From: Artemia franciscana
Taxonomy: Eukaryota; Arthropoda; Branchiopoda; Anostraca; Artemiidae
Length of the DNA stretch: 64,000 bases
Direction of reading: 5' to 3'
Assembly: GCF_032884065.1 (NCBI RefSeq)
Contig: NC_088880.1
Coordinates: 33,197,298 to 33,261,297 of the forward strand
Positions 25,200-37,329 of the stretch are shown here, piece by piece. The translations under genes and the position numbers were made by a program. Under the pieces are notes generated by a model that had not been told where the DNA came from, did not search any database, and saw only the letters and a list, made by a program, of their open reading frames with translations. How positions within the stretch are numbered: position 1 is the first letter of the stretch; each line of letters begins with the position of its first letter.

Positions 25200-26640
25200 C
25201 TCCTCCTAAACGTGCCATAAACTTTCACCTTCATACCCTTAGCATCATTAGTTACAGTATCTGTAGTGGTAGTATTGAAAGCATACATATAGTGCTTTCT
25301 GGATACTTCAAAAAACCCCACAACTAGCCCTTAAAGTTCTAAATTAATAAAATAAGTTGTTCTTCAGTTATTGCTTTGGCACCTTTCTGAAAGACCACAT
25401 GCTCATATTTTGTTTTGATTTAGTTTAACATCCACCTAAATATTTCTTACAAGCTTCATCTTTATACCCTTAGCTTAAGCAGTAGCAATAGTTGTAGCAG
25501 CATTAGTAGCAGCATCCACATAGCACCTTCGGCTTCTTCAACATCCCTTCGACACACACTGAAAATTTCAGCTTAATACCATCAACCATTCCTGAGGCGT
25601 TTTTGATGTGTCCACTTGACAACCTGTGCGGGCATACAGTGTTTCGAATTAGTTCCATACAGTTTCTATATATCCCAAATTTTTTGCGTCAATATCCTTA
25701 GTTTTAATAGCAGTAGTAGTAGCAGTACAATTAATTGTAGTAGCCTAAGCGTTAGTGGCAGTAGTAGTAATCGAAGTAGTAATAATGGTAACAGTAGTAA
25801 TAGTATGAGTAGAAACAGTAGCATTAGGATGCAAATATTTTCTTTTGGTTAGTTCAACATCCCTCACAACAAGCCCTGTTAGTTTTAACTTCCCACACCA
25901 AACTCTTCCTAAGATATTGCTGTTATACCCTTTTGACAACCTGCATATTACTGGCGTGTTGTGACTCAGTTCACCTTCCCCCTCAAAATTTCTTGACAAT
26001 TTCACCTTCATACCCTAAGGCATAGTTGTAATAGTAGTCACATAAGTAGTATTGGTATTATTAGTAATAGTATTAGAAATCAGTAGTACTACTAGTAGCC
26101 GTAGGATAAACACATTTCCTCTTGATCTGTAAAACATCCCTCTCATCAAGTCCTGTAACTTTCAACTTAATACAATTAGCCATTGCTATGACATTGTTGG
26201 TATGTCCTTTTGATAATCTGTATGTTCATATGCTTCTTGAAATTTTCATCTCAATGATCTTAGCCTTACAAGTAGTCGAAATAGAAGCAGTAGCAGTAGT
26301 AGTAAATGTAGCAGTAACCGTAGTAGTAGCAGTAGTGTGCACATATTGCCTTTTGGAGAGATGATCTTCCCCTTTAAACTCAAAGTTCAAATTTAATACC
26401 TGAATCAATCCTCGACATATGCCATTTTGACAATGTGCATGCACATACCATCTTTGATTTAGTTCAAATTCCCCCTCAAAACTGTAAATGGAGTAGCATG
26501 GTAGTAGAAGTGGTGGTAATTGTAGTAGTATTGGTAGCACGCAAATATTGCCTTTTTGAACATCTTCCTTATCATTTCCTGAATTTTCCAAATTAATATA
26601 CTCAGTTATCCCTGTTTCACACACTTTTGACAATCTGTAT
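25200..26640 (+). repeat. Family B units carrying (GTA)n-like triplet tracts
   Basis: About six units of 200-315 bp each hold a degenerate TAG/GTA triplet run followed by a CACATATTGCCTTTTGG-like block (near 25283, 25515, 25830, 26106, 26338 and 26538). The same arrangement, reversed (CTACTACTA), lies at 37.87-39.2 kb, and forward at 46.7-47.2 kb. Triplet runs sit at the same place in each unit. Confidence 0.75.
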
Positions 26641-26699
26641 ATACATAAAATGTTCTGAATTAGTTCAAAATCCCCTCAAAATTCTCTGAAAGGTTCACC

Positions 26700-27536
26700 A
26701 GAATGCCTTCCGTCTCCTTAGAGAATAAAGTTCAAACATGCAAACCTTTCTCAATAACATATAATGTGTGTAAACAATGAACAAATCGCCTAACTTTACA
26801 GCCCTTGTACTGAGGACTGTGGGGAGGTTGACATCCCCAAAGATATATTTACCAGACCTGTCAACAATGCTGAACAAAATATCTCCCATAAAATTTCGAT
26901 CAGATATACTTTGGGAAATGATAGACTGGGGGAGGGGGCTGATTGCGCTCCATTCAATTTTGATTCTTAAAAAGGACACAACTTTATATGCTCCAGGATA
27001 TAACTTACAACCCATGCCCATGAAGACTTTGGAGGATTTTATCCACCCTAAAGACATTGTTATATTATTTTTGACTATTGGTAACAAAATGGCTATCTTG
27101 CAATTTCAACTCAATGCATTTCGGGAAAAGAGGATGACATGGAGGGGGAGGGGAGCTAGTTCCTCTCCATCATGTTTGACTCTTAAAAGGAAACTAGAAC
27201 TGTACATTTCTGATTAAATGAGCAACTTTTAAGTTCACACAAGCATCCCTTCCTTAAAATCTTACATGCTCCTGGGGTATAACTTACAACCCTTACCCAA
27301 AGACTCTCGGGTATTCTGTCAACCCAAAAGGCCTTACTATATGATCTTTGGACTACTTTTCAGCAAATGGCTATCTCAAAATTTCTATCAGATGCATTTG
27401 TGGAAACATAACATGGGAGGATGGCTGTCCCCAAATCACTTTGACTCTGAAAAAGAGTACTAGAACATCTGATGCCTAACCCAATGAGCCCCATCTGGAG
27501 TTTGTACCACCAATCTTTCCATAAAAAGAGCTAAGA
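26700..27536 (+). repeat. Family B ~270-bp internal units
   Basis: Repeated blocks CAAAGACATAATT-like, GAACAAAATGG, GGGAAATGATAGACTGGG-like, and the sequence of a CTCTTAAAAGG / CACTAGAAC kind occur about three times. They are homologous to 47.4-48.5 kb. Paired frames on both strands here are repeat artefacts. Confidence 0.65.
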
Positions 27537-30213
27537 CCTCAAATGGCACTTGTGATAAGGTCCAAAGAGCCAAGAGCTCAAATGGCATGAGCTCTAGCAA
27601 AATTCTAAGAATCAATAAATTGATTTAAAAGAAAAATCAGAGAAGGTCCTTCTAAATATCAAAATTCATTAAGATTTGGTCACCCATTGGTAAGTTAAAA
27701 ATACCTTATTTTTCTATTTTTTCCTCTCCCTTCAGCCCCCAGACAGTCGAATTGGGGAAAACGACTGTTATAAAGTCAATTTGTAGAGGTCCCTGATATG
27801 CCTACCAATTATCATCATCCTAGCACGTTCAGAAGCACTAAACTTGCCAAAGCACTGGCCCCCCTAACTCCCCCAAAGAGAGCGGATCCAGTCGGGTTAT
27901 GTCAATCACGTATCTATGACATGTGCTTATTCTTCCCACAAAGTTTCATCCCGATCTCTCCACCCTAAACGTTTTCAAAAATTTCAAGTTTCCCTTTCCA
28001 ACTCCCCCCAATGCCACCAGATCTGGTCAGGATTTAGAATAAGAACTCTGAGATATGAGTTCCTTCTAAATATCACATTTCATTAAGACCCAGTCACCCG
28101 TTTGTAAATTAATTTTTTTTTTATTTTTCCGAATTAACACCCCCCCCCCAACTCACCCAAAGATAGCGGATTCAGTCCGGTTGTGTCAATCACGTACCTA
28201 GGACTTGTGCTTATTCTTCCCACCAAGTTCCATCCCAATCTCTCCACTCTAAACATCTTCCCCAATATCATTGGATATGGTCGGGGATTTAAAATAAGAG
28301 CTCTGAGACACGAGGTTCTTCTAAATATCAAATTTCATTAAGGCCTAGCGGAACTCCAAGCATATTATTCCCTAGTCAATTCTTTTTCTGGGGCAGCAAC
28401 TCAGTCAAAGACAAAGTTATCAGTTTTCTTCATCACTTAAACTAGATAAACACGAGAAGGTTGAACTTAAGGGGTTTCTCACTCAAAATTACGATTATGC
28501 GTGGGTTATCCTAAGCAGTTCCCCTTGTAATTATTTATACAATATAATTTTTTTATATATATTTGTTAAATGGCAGTTTGGTGTCTGCACACTACTTATT
28601 CTCTAGACTCTGTTTAAACCGTTTACAACTAACTAATACTTCACTGAATCGCTCAAGAACAATCCGAGTGGTTAGTCCCTTGGTCTAATTTATGCATTTT
28701 CACGTGCTCTGATTACAGCTGTATCTAGTCTTTTGAGGGGAATTTTTGACTTTGGAACACAAATATGTAAAGCATTTGAAGGGACTGCAGCCAGCAAGTA
28801 TATATTACAGAAATAAGTTTCTGATTGTTGAATAGAATATTTTTTACTCTATTTTTTTATACCCCACAACAACAGTGTCAAGTGTAGCAATCTAGAATGC
28901 CAACCCGAGACGGTTTTATAATTATTTTGGAATTATAAAAAAAAATTGTTGGCTTTACAATTTGATTAGGTCAAAATACTTACCAGTGTTTTTTTTTATC
29001 TGTTAAATAAAAACCGCCGAAATCACTAATTCAGGAACATCAGGCAAACTCCAAATGTTTAACATGGGAGGTATAGGAAGATCCCTTAAGAGCCCATCCT
29101 GCCTTAAGATCTGATCACGCATTTGCAAGTTAAAAACACCTCATTTTTTCAATTTTTCTATCCCTCCAACCCCCCAGGTGGTTGAATCGGGGAAACGACT
29201 GTTATCAAGTCGATTTGTGCAGGTCCCTGGAACACCTATCAATTTTCATTTTCCTAGCATGTTCAGAAGCACCAAACTCGCCAAAGCACCTGGAAATCCT
29301 CGCCAACTCCTCGAAAGAGAGCGAATCCGGTCCAGTTATGTCAATCATGTATCTAGAACTTGCGCTTAATCTTCCCATCAAGTTTCATTCTGATCCCTCC
29401 ACTCTAAGCGTTTGCCGAAATTTCCAGTTTCCAAGATTTCTGTTTTCCCCCTCCACCCCCCTTTGTCCTCAGATACAATTCGAATTGAAAATAGAGCATC
29501 TGAGACATAACATCTTTCTATGTATCAAGTTTCATCAAAATCTGATCACCCATTCATAAGCTAAAGATACCTCAATTTCCGCGGTTTTCCATCCCTCCAG
29601 CCCCCCCCCCCCAGGTGGTCGAATCAGGGAAACGACTGTTATGAAGTCAATTTGTACAGGTCCCTGACATACCTACCAATTTTCATCATCCCATCACGTT
29701 CAGAAGCACCAAACACACCAAAGGACTGAAACCCCTCCCCCCAACTTCCCCAAAGAGAGCGGATCCGGTTATTTCAATCACGTATCTAGGACTTGTGCTT
29801 ATTCTTCTCACCAATTTTCATCCCGATCTCTCAATTCTCTAAAAGTTTTCCGTGATTTCTGGTTTCCCCCTCAAACTCCCCCAAATGTCACCGGATCTGG
29901 TCAGGATTTAAAATAAGAGCTCTGAAGCATGAGATTCTTCTATATATCAAATTTTATTAAGATACAATCACCCATTCGTAAGTTAAAAGTACCTCATTTA
30001 TTTTATATTTTTCTGAATTAACTGTCCCTCGACTACCCCCCCCCCCCAGATGGTGGGATTGGAGAAACGACTATTTATAATTTAATCTGGTCTGGTCCCT
30101 GATACGCCTGCTAACTTTCATTGTCCTAGCTTATCTGGAAGTGCCCAAACTAGCAAAACCAGCACCAACAGAAATTGTGATTACTATATGTCACTTGGTA
30201 AATATCAAGTGCC
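27537..30213 (-). mobile_element. Family A non-autonomous element, copy 1, inserted in family B
   Basis: Read on the minus strand it starts at 30213 with GGCACTTGATATTTACCAAG (a hairpin). It continues through several units of about 430 bp (core AGGACTTGTGC at about 29783, 29353, 28199 and 27916; some units shortened to about 280 bp), and ends with TTAGAATTTTGCTAGAGCTC and AGGTCTTAGCTCTT at about 27537. Flanking family B sequence is contiguous if A is removed (CTTTCCATAAAAA joined to TAATAACTTTATATGCC). No ORF is conserved between copies. Confidence 0.78.
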
Positions 30214-30560
30214 ATAATAACTTTATATGCCTTCAGGGCATGACTTACAACCCTTGGGCTGAGGGCTGTGAGGGGTTGTCATCCTCAAAGACATAATTTC
30301 CCAACCCTTAAACTATGTTGAACAAAATGGTTATCTAAAAATTTGGATCATATGTGCTTGGGGAAATGGTGGGGAGGGGAGTTAGTTCCCCTCCAATCAC
30401 TCAAAGACACTAGCCCTGTCAGTTTCCAATCGAATGAGCCCTTTTTGAAGTTTCTACAACACCTCCTTTGATACGAAGTGCCCTGGTCTATATATATAAA
30501 AAAAACATTGTGCCCACATTGCTCTTTACTTAGGCAGCACTATTATACTACTTGTGATAC

Positions 30561-31004
30561 TGTGCTGTGATTCCTGCAAATTTGTTTTCAAATAAAATTC
30601 TACTATTAAGACTGAGAAAAATAATAATTACCATTCTTGAATCACCTACAAATGGTAAATTTTCTCACTACCCAGTTTTTTTTAAAGACCATGTTTTTTA
30701 ACTTTTCAATACTGTGGGATGTTTTGAACTCTTTTTTGTCTTCTAATGGCTCAAAATGTAATTCTTCCCAGAAGTCAGCATTGAATTATGAAAGACCTTA
30801 AAGAAAGGCATGAAGAGTTACATTTACTTTAATCCCAGGTAAATTGTGTTGTAAACTGCAACTTCATCACATTGTCAAAGTAATGATAATCATATTTAGA
30901 AATATTCAAGCATAAAATAAGGAATCTAATGGTACTGTGCTTATTTCATTAAGGTGTTTCCTGCAAAAAAAAATATTTGCCTAGATAGAGCTACCTAAGA
31001 AAAC
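30561..31004. other. Non-coding stretch, nothing recognised
   Basis: AT-rich sequence between family B copy 1 and a family D arm; no gene seen. Confidence 0.45.
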
Positions 31005-31180
31005 ATGTTAATAAAACAATTCTTACTTTACGATATGCAGAATAATCATAGTTAACACATTTTGCATGCAGCCCTGCTATATTTTACCCCCAACCCCCTG
31101 ATGTGCAAATATATAGACCAAATCACACATTTCCTATCTATTCTCAGAATAAGTCTCAGTACTTTGACCCATGTAGGGGA
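31005..31180. mobile_element. Family D element, solo arm (copy 2)
   Basis: AAAACATGTTAATAAAACAA, GCATGCAGCCCTGCTATATT and CCCCCTGATGTGCAAATATA occur in the same order as in the family D arms at 10.9 and 43.6 kb. No matching inverted arm was seen nearby. Confidence 0.65.
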
Positions 31181-31507
31181 GCTTGGGGTCAACCCAGATG
31201 ATTTTTTTCTTTTTCAAAAGTCTCATCAACTAACAGACATATCTGGGCATTTCAAGCACCCCAATGTGTGTCCAGAAATTCTGCATCTGTAAGAACTTTT
31301 CCTGATTTTAATCTTAAAAGGTTTTTTTTTCAGAAATGGTTTAAAAAACAAAACAAAAATCATCCAAAACAACCCCAGAGTATAGGTTATACATTAAACT
31401 TGGAAAAATCAAAGTTTAAGCCAAGTGCTTATGCAGCTCTATTTTTACCAACTGTCAATACTGGTCAAGGAGGCTTGAAGATAATATATTTTGAAACTGA
31501 AGCCTGG

Positions 31508-33347
31508 TCAAGGATAAGAAAAGACCAACTTTGCATCTTTTTTTTTTAGAAACATAACCCCTATATTATCATCACCAATTTCTGCTACATTTCCAACACA
31601 AGAAACATTTCCTTTTCTGATGAAGAATTTCACAAAAACAAAGTCAGCATTGGCTAGGACATTTGCATCAAACAGATCATCTGGTTCTGTTTCTCCAATA
31701 GGTGGAGGTTCATCAAAACTATCATCCATGAATAGATATTCTTCTAACTCATTCTCACTATCTTTACCTCAATCAGCTGCCCTCTGTTTTCTTGCTTTCT
31801 TTGGAAGGGTGGTGACAACTTTCTTCTTAATCATCTTTTTCTATTTTCTACCATTTGCTGTAGTTCTTCCTTTTCTGGTGTTGCTAATTCTAGTGTTTCC
31901 TATTTATTTTACTCATCTACCTTTAGCAGTTGTAGATGACAAGGGAAATGGTCTTAGTTGCTTGGGAATTACTGAAAAGAGAAAAATTTTGAGTAAGAAA
32001 AGAAGAAGAATTTTGAGTTTTGTCAGTACTTTGGTTTGGCTCATGTGGATCTTACTGTGCAGCAAGTTGAGAATGGCTGTTTAGAAATTGACAATCTGGA
32101 ATTGAAGCAGCAGAAACTGTTGCAGTCAAATCATCATAGTCTGGGCTTTCTGAAACCAGTCACAATGCTACTCATGCTGAACTTTTTGAGGTATGGAACA
32201 AGGCGGAGCCCTGCTACCTCATATACAAAGATATTTTGGCCTGGATAGAAGTTCAAGCACTTTTTAAAATGCTTCTCAACAATGCTTTGAATGATGCATA
32301 GACAAAAACATCTAAAAGTTGCAAGCAGTGGCATGGGATGGTGAGTGAGATCTCACCATTTATCTTTGCAGTAGCTGACTACTTTGTTGTCCATGTGACT
32401 GTCATGATTGTCCAGTAGCAGTAAAGTTTTAGTTTCTTTTGATGATCTGGTATGCTTCACAAAATGTTTCATTATGTCAAGAATGTGTCAGAATTAATCC
32501 AACCACTTGGATGAGCTAGTCCCAAAGCACAATCTTTCAGCATCCCACTTTGAAAATTAACCCTTGGAAAGATTAAATCAGAGGTATGTGGTTACCTGTT
32601 GCACTAACAAAAAAGACAAGTGTTACATCTTGACCACACTCTGCAGGTGTTGTCTGAGCCACTTGATTCTGACCCTTCTTGGCAAACACTCTATGAGGCA
32701 GTGATACAGTTGGGACACCTGTTTCATGAGTGTTCCAAATATGGTCTGGAGGGATTTGGTATTTATGATAGATGAAGACAAGGTTTTTGAGGAATCTCCC
32801 TGCACCTAATTCACTGAAACCACTTGCTCTAGCTTGAGATGTTGCCTTGGAGAATCAGATTGAAATCTCACTTTTACACTTGAGGAATGTAGTCATCCAG
32901 TCTATAAAAGCTTGTGCCTTAATTTCCCAGGATGAAGGGCATCTGACTTTATTAGCTGGAGCAAACAGTAATTGAGCTTGTAAGCTTTGTTGTTGCTTAA
33001 GCTGTCATTCATTGCAGAAAATGTTTGAAAGTTGTCTGAAAGCACCTTCTCCTTGTTGAGATTGAAGATTTGCCTGTTATGAACTATTTTCTCTGAAAAA
33101 TGAAGCCAAGATCAGGTGTCTTCTCTGTTGCTGGGGCTTGTGTAGGCTCTTGGGCTTGAGACTCTGCTGCTGTGAAAGTCCCCACTTGGTCTTCTAATGC
33201 TGCTTCAGCTTTAGTGTTTGACAAACCCTTTGAACATTTAACATAATCCAGTAATGTAGATTTCTTAACACCAGATTCTTTGGCAGATTTTTGGATTGAA
33301 ACATTGTTGAGGATAACTGCTGCTGTAGCCCCTTTCATATCCCCCAT
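31508..33347 (-). pseudogene. Pogo/Tigger-like transposase relic
   Basis: Pieces appear in the right order on the minus strand. 33347-33084 is an N-terminal helix-turn-helix frame beginning at an ATG with an SIQKSAKESGVKKSTLLDYV block. Near 32770-32590 is IPPDHIWNTHETGVPTV followed by AKKGQNQVAQTT, where pogo/Tigger proteins usually have a DET; the first catalytic Asp is His here. Near 32415-32395 is LDNHDSH with the second Asp; 32334-32134 has EVAGL and IVTGFRK; 31729-31508 has a DFVFVKF...GVMFLKKK...VFSYP tail. Many stops and frame changes separate the pieces. No terminal inverted repeats or TA duplication were identified. It is a decayed DDE transposase with no expected activity. Confidence 0.72.
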
Positions 33348-33896
33348 ATTCAGTGAGATGTAACTTATATACCTCTGTTAGCATTGTTCCTGTTAAAACT
33401 GGTTTATTCATAAATTCAATTGATGGTGATAAATCAAGAATCAATAAATGCAAAAGAAATATATGACATGGGCTTTATATTTGGGTAAGGTTAGAAAGGT
33501 TAGGTTCAGTTAAAATAAATTTCTTACAAAGCAATTATTAAACTCAGAAAAAGCACAAAAAGGCATCAAGTGGTATGTTCACTTTATTCTTAGATCAGAA
33601 ATGTGTACTACTCTACATTTACCTCAATAGCAAAGCTGTAGCCTATATCACTGTACTAAACACAAATGCACATATCATATGGTATAAATGACCTTAGTAT
33701 CTCTCTTTGTGCTTGTCTCTCCTCTTCCAGGGTTAAGTCAACAATACAGGGCTGTTTCAGAAACTTTCAAAAAGTCATTCATACTAGCCCAACTATGGCA
33801 TTCAAAGCAAACCCACACAGACCATTTTTAATAAACAGCTTCTAGAAGTTATAGGTGGCATAATCAATTGAAAAATAGGTAAATGTTTAGTTTTGT
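33348..33896. other. Non-coding flank between pogo relic and foldback
   Basis: AT-rich sequence without a supported frame. It may belong to either neighbouring element. Confidence 0.4.
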
Positions 33897-34810
33897 CATA
33901 AACTATCTAAAGTGGAAACTAGGCTGCAAAGCAGCTTAGTTTCCATTTCTGGTTGACCCTCCTCCTCCTCCATGGGGCAAACTAAAAATGCATAAAGTGG
34001 GCAGGGTTTTGAAGCCAAGCAAAAAGTTAGGGTTGTACAAATTATATTTTAAATACTAATTCTAGTTACCACTGGTAATTTCTGTATAGTAGGAAGTCAA
34101 AAGATAAGTAAAAAACTCATGTATCCATTGATGTTAATATCCAAGATGATTCACTTTCAAACAAAAAAAAATCCAACTTTTCTTACAGGTAACATTACCT
34201 ATAGAGCAAAGCATATTAGTACATGAGCCCTGCAGGCAGCAGGGCAATGTCTATGTTCTGATTGTTGAACACAGACCTTGCCCTACTACCTGCAGGGCTC
34301 ATGGACTAATATGCTTTGCTCTATAGTTAATATTACCTGTAAGCAAAATCAGACATTGCACTGCCTACCTTCAAATCAACAGAGCATAAATGTAATAATT
34401 AACTAATCACTTTGATTTGCCAGTTCAAATTTCATTATAGGCTAATGTCACAACAGCTAGTATTGCAATTGTTCAGAAACAGCTGTCTAATTTAAACTCA
34501 AAAGTGAAAGTGAACCATTTTGGATATTCACATCAATGGAAGCATGGCTTTTTTAATTATCTTTTGACTTCCTACTATACAGAAATTACCAGTGATGACT
34601 GGAATTATTATTTAAAATATATACATTGTATATCCCTAACTTTTCCCTCAGTTTCAAAACCCTGTCCACTTTATTCATTTTTAGTTTGCCCCATGGAGGA
34701 GGAGGGTCAACCAGAAATGGATCCACTTCTAAAATTAGGATTTCTAAGTACTATAGTATGGAAAATATGCTGCTTTACAGGACAGTTTCCAGTTTAGATA
34801 GCTTGTGATG
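33897..34810. mobile_element. Foldback-type element (family E), ~0.9-kb imperfect palindrome
   Basis: The outer arm 33897-34164 is the reverse complement of 34502-34810 with high similarity (shared GGTTGACCCTCCTCCTCC, GGGGCAAACTAAAAATG, TTTCTGTATAGTAGGAAGTC). The right arm carries about 40 extra bases. An inner arm 34182-34256 pairs with 34268-34341 (AGAGCAAAGCATATTAGT, CATGAGCCCTGCAGG) around a loop of about 11 bases. About 160 bases (34342-34501) are unpaired on the right only. Frames at 34504-34808 merely read through the arm. A single arm recurs at 45003-45205. Confidence 0.85.
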
Positions 34811-37329
34811 AAACTAATTGGTGTTACTACACTATTAATGTTACTATACCATTGTTGTGTGTACATCACAGCTTGTGATGAACTCTCCTATGGTGTTACT
34901 TCAGCATGAGGTAAAGTGAACCAAATCAACTTTTAGCAATAATACAGCCAACATAGACTAGGCCTAGATGTATTTTAAAATAATTCAAAGTGGTTTTGGA
35001 ATTGAAGAGTATTTCCTAATGGAGATAGCAATCATTAAATATTTACCAAAAAAGACATCAAGTGGTGAATTACTTTGCCCCTATGAAAGCAGGCTAATAA
35101 AGTGTTTAACAATTTACCTTTCCTATTTAGGCTAGTTTAACATTTATTTTCAAGCATTGGTAGACTTTCACTAGGGTGGGATTGGACCACACTTTGTGGG
35201 TTATTTACTAAACACAAAAACCAGCATCAATTTTTGGCATGAGGTTAAGCAAAAAAGTACCTTTTCTTTGGCAAAATATTCATCTTTTTTCTCCTTCTTC
35301 TTCAAAACTCTTTTAGACTTCTTAATACTCTACAATTAAAGTTCGAAGGACTGTCTTTTTCCCCAATGCGTTTTCGTTTATCAGCGACAATAGTTCATTC
35401 CACTACTGAAGCCAAGGACCTGGGGCTTGGACTTTTCAGCTGGATCTTTGTTACTGTAAAACAACACAGTTTTCAATTATGTACCATTCATTTCAATATA
35501 TCATAGGAACAAAAACTACTATCAGAATCACTAAAGGCACATTCTGACAAAGTTTTCTTTCCACCTCAAACAAACAACATGTTTAAGTAAACACTTACCG
35601 TTTTTTGTAAGTTATTTTAGACACTTATTGTTGATGAACTGCGGTCAAAATGCACAGTTCCAGACCATCAATTCAGTTTTCAGCCTAGCCTAGGCTGTGA
35701 CCATGCTCTTTCTGCTCTTGTTTCGGCCTTGATAGATGCTGAGAAAAGCGGCGAGAGCGTAGCTCTCGCTGCGCATGATGTCAGAAGGGCCTTTGATTCC
35801 CAAATTCATGAGCAGATTATTTTAGTCTGAAAACGTCATATATCGTTTGAACAGCCTAAACCAACCACTAGGACACGAGCTTCTATTTTATATCGAGCTT
35901 GATTGTGATCTGACTGCCACTTCTGGTATATGTGTGTGTTTTTTTTGTTTTTTTTTAATTGATTTAAATTACTGAAAACAAAACAAGAAATATATCAGTG
36001 AATACCAAAATCCACTTGAAATTAAACACAAAAATAACAAATACTTCAACATAATGTCCCTTGTAAGGCTCTATGGCCAGGAAATAGCAGGGAAGAAATA
36101 AAACTGAAAAAAAATACATTCATCAAAATTGTTTTAAAAATAAACTCATATTACCAAACCAAACTGCCCCCCCCCCACAAAGGTTTTTCTACCTTTGGTA
36201 GAAAAACATGACATTATACTAGTAGTTATTGCACGAGGGGCGGTGCAGGGGAAGAACATCGAAGGCACAATAGAAACAGGATACTGTCAGCCAGATTCAG
36301 GGATTGCCCAGGTTCAAAAGCTGACGGGGTTACATTTTCAATTTCAGGAATTCTATAGTTCTAATTTACCCAGACGAAGCTAGTTAGCACATCTTGTGTT
36401 ATATTAGGGTTAACAATCTTTTCAAAACCCTGTTATTTGTAGCATATGAAACCAGGGGCAAATCTGCAGACTTTTTATTGAGGGGGGCAAGAGGGCTCCA
36501 TATCCGGATAGTCAAGGGAAATGGGCTATATAATAATCAAATTATTGGGGGCAACAGCCCCTCCCTAAACGACGCCCCAGTATGAATCCCATCTAGTTGT
36601 GAATTATTTTATTGGATGTGTTTCGGTCAAATAAAAGACCTTTTCCACTGACATACCAAATTATTGAACCAAGATTCAATGATAGCAGTACGAAAAAGGA
36701 GCTTGTAAAACCGATTTTAAAACTCAAATTGAAAACTGGAAAAGCACAATTTACAAACTCGTAATCCAGGACCCACAACCCGGAAATATTCAAAATAAAA
36801 TTCACAATCTGATTCTGAGGAAAAGTTGTCAAATTTAAAATGTAGATTATGAATTCATGATCTTGATTGTCAGTAAAGCATTGTTTTGACGATCTAGATT
36901 GTCAGCAAGATCGTGTATTTACAATAAAAATGCTGAATTTATAATCCTGTTTGTCGGTGGAAAAAGCCTTGCAAAAACAAAATGCGACGACTAATGTATC
37001 AGGTGGGTTTAAGGTCAACGACTTCACAGCTTGACGTTAAAAACTTCCTGACCGATTTCCTGGTTATTCTTGTTCAGCATTGCATAACTGAGATCAGATC
37101 AGAATCAGCGCACATCAGAACCCTGAATTTTGTAAAAACATGGTCACTATGATTAAATTATGGTGAAATATCTATAAATTCCCGTAAAGTGTGATAAAAA
37201 TTTGGCAAAATTCCGAAGGTACCACCTCCCAAATTTGGAAGGTGGGGAAAAGATATTTCGTGGACGTTTAATTATCAAGCATTGATCATATTAGTCTGTA
37301 TATTATTCATGACTTGAAGAAAAGTGTGT
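34811..37329. other. Non-coding stretch with one strong small hairpin
   Basis: GCTTGTGATGAA occurs at 34801 and about 34872. At 35751-35769 a perfect GCGAGAGC / GCTCTCGC stem with a 3-base loop stands out, just before GCGCATGATG. No gene or domain was recognised in the rest. Confidence 0.45.

Larger units (their letters stand above)
24630..30560 (+). mobile_element. Family B non-autonomous element, copy 1 (interrupted by family A)
   Basis: The left end near 24640 has CAAGTTTTTCAAAGAAAAGTAAGG. Then come a unique block, about six triplet-rich units (25.2-26.6 kb), units of about 270 bp with GAACAAAATGGCTGTCTC and CTCTTAAAAAGGGCACTAG-like blocks, and a right end with TTTACTTAGGCAGC near 30530. 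It matches the reversed copy at 37.3-45.9 kb and the copy at 46.1-48.6 kb. The right-end hairpin is degraded here. Between about 27537 and 30213 a family A element interrupts it. No transposase frame is present, so mobility would depend on another element. Confidence 0.72.

Noticed and set aside
25745..26633. Ser/Asn- and Thr/Val-rich ORFs near 25.6-26.6 kb
   Set aside because: They translate GTA/TAG triplet tracts of family B units.
26226..27217. Overlapping 130-146 codon ORFs on both strands
   Set aside because: They lie in family B repeats with no conserved frame between B copies.
31268..32248. Plus-strand ORFs at 31.27-32.25 kb
   Set aside because: They are antisense to the pogo-like relic, whose minus-strand motifs are recognisable.
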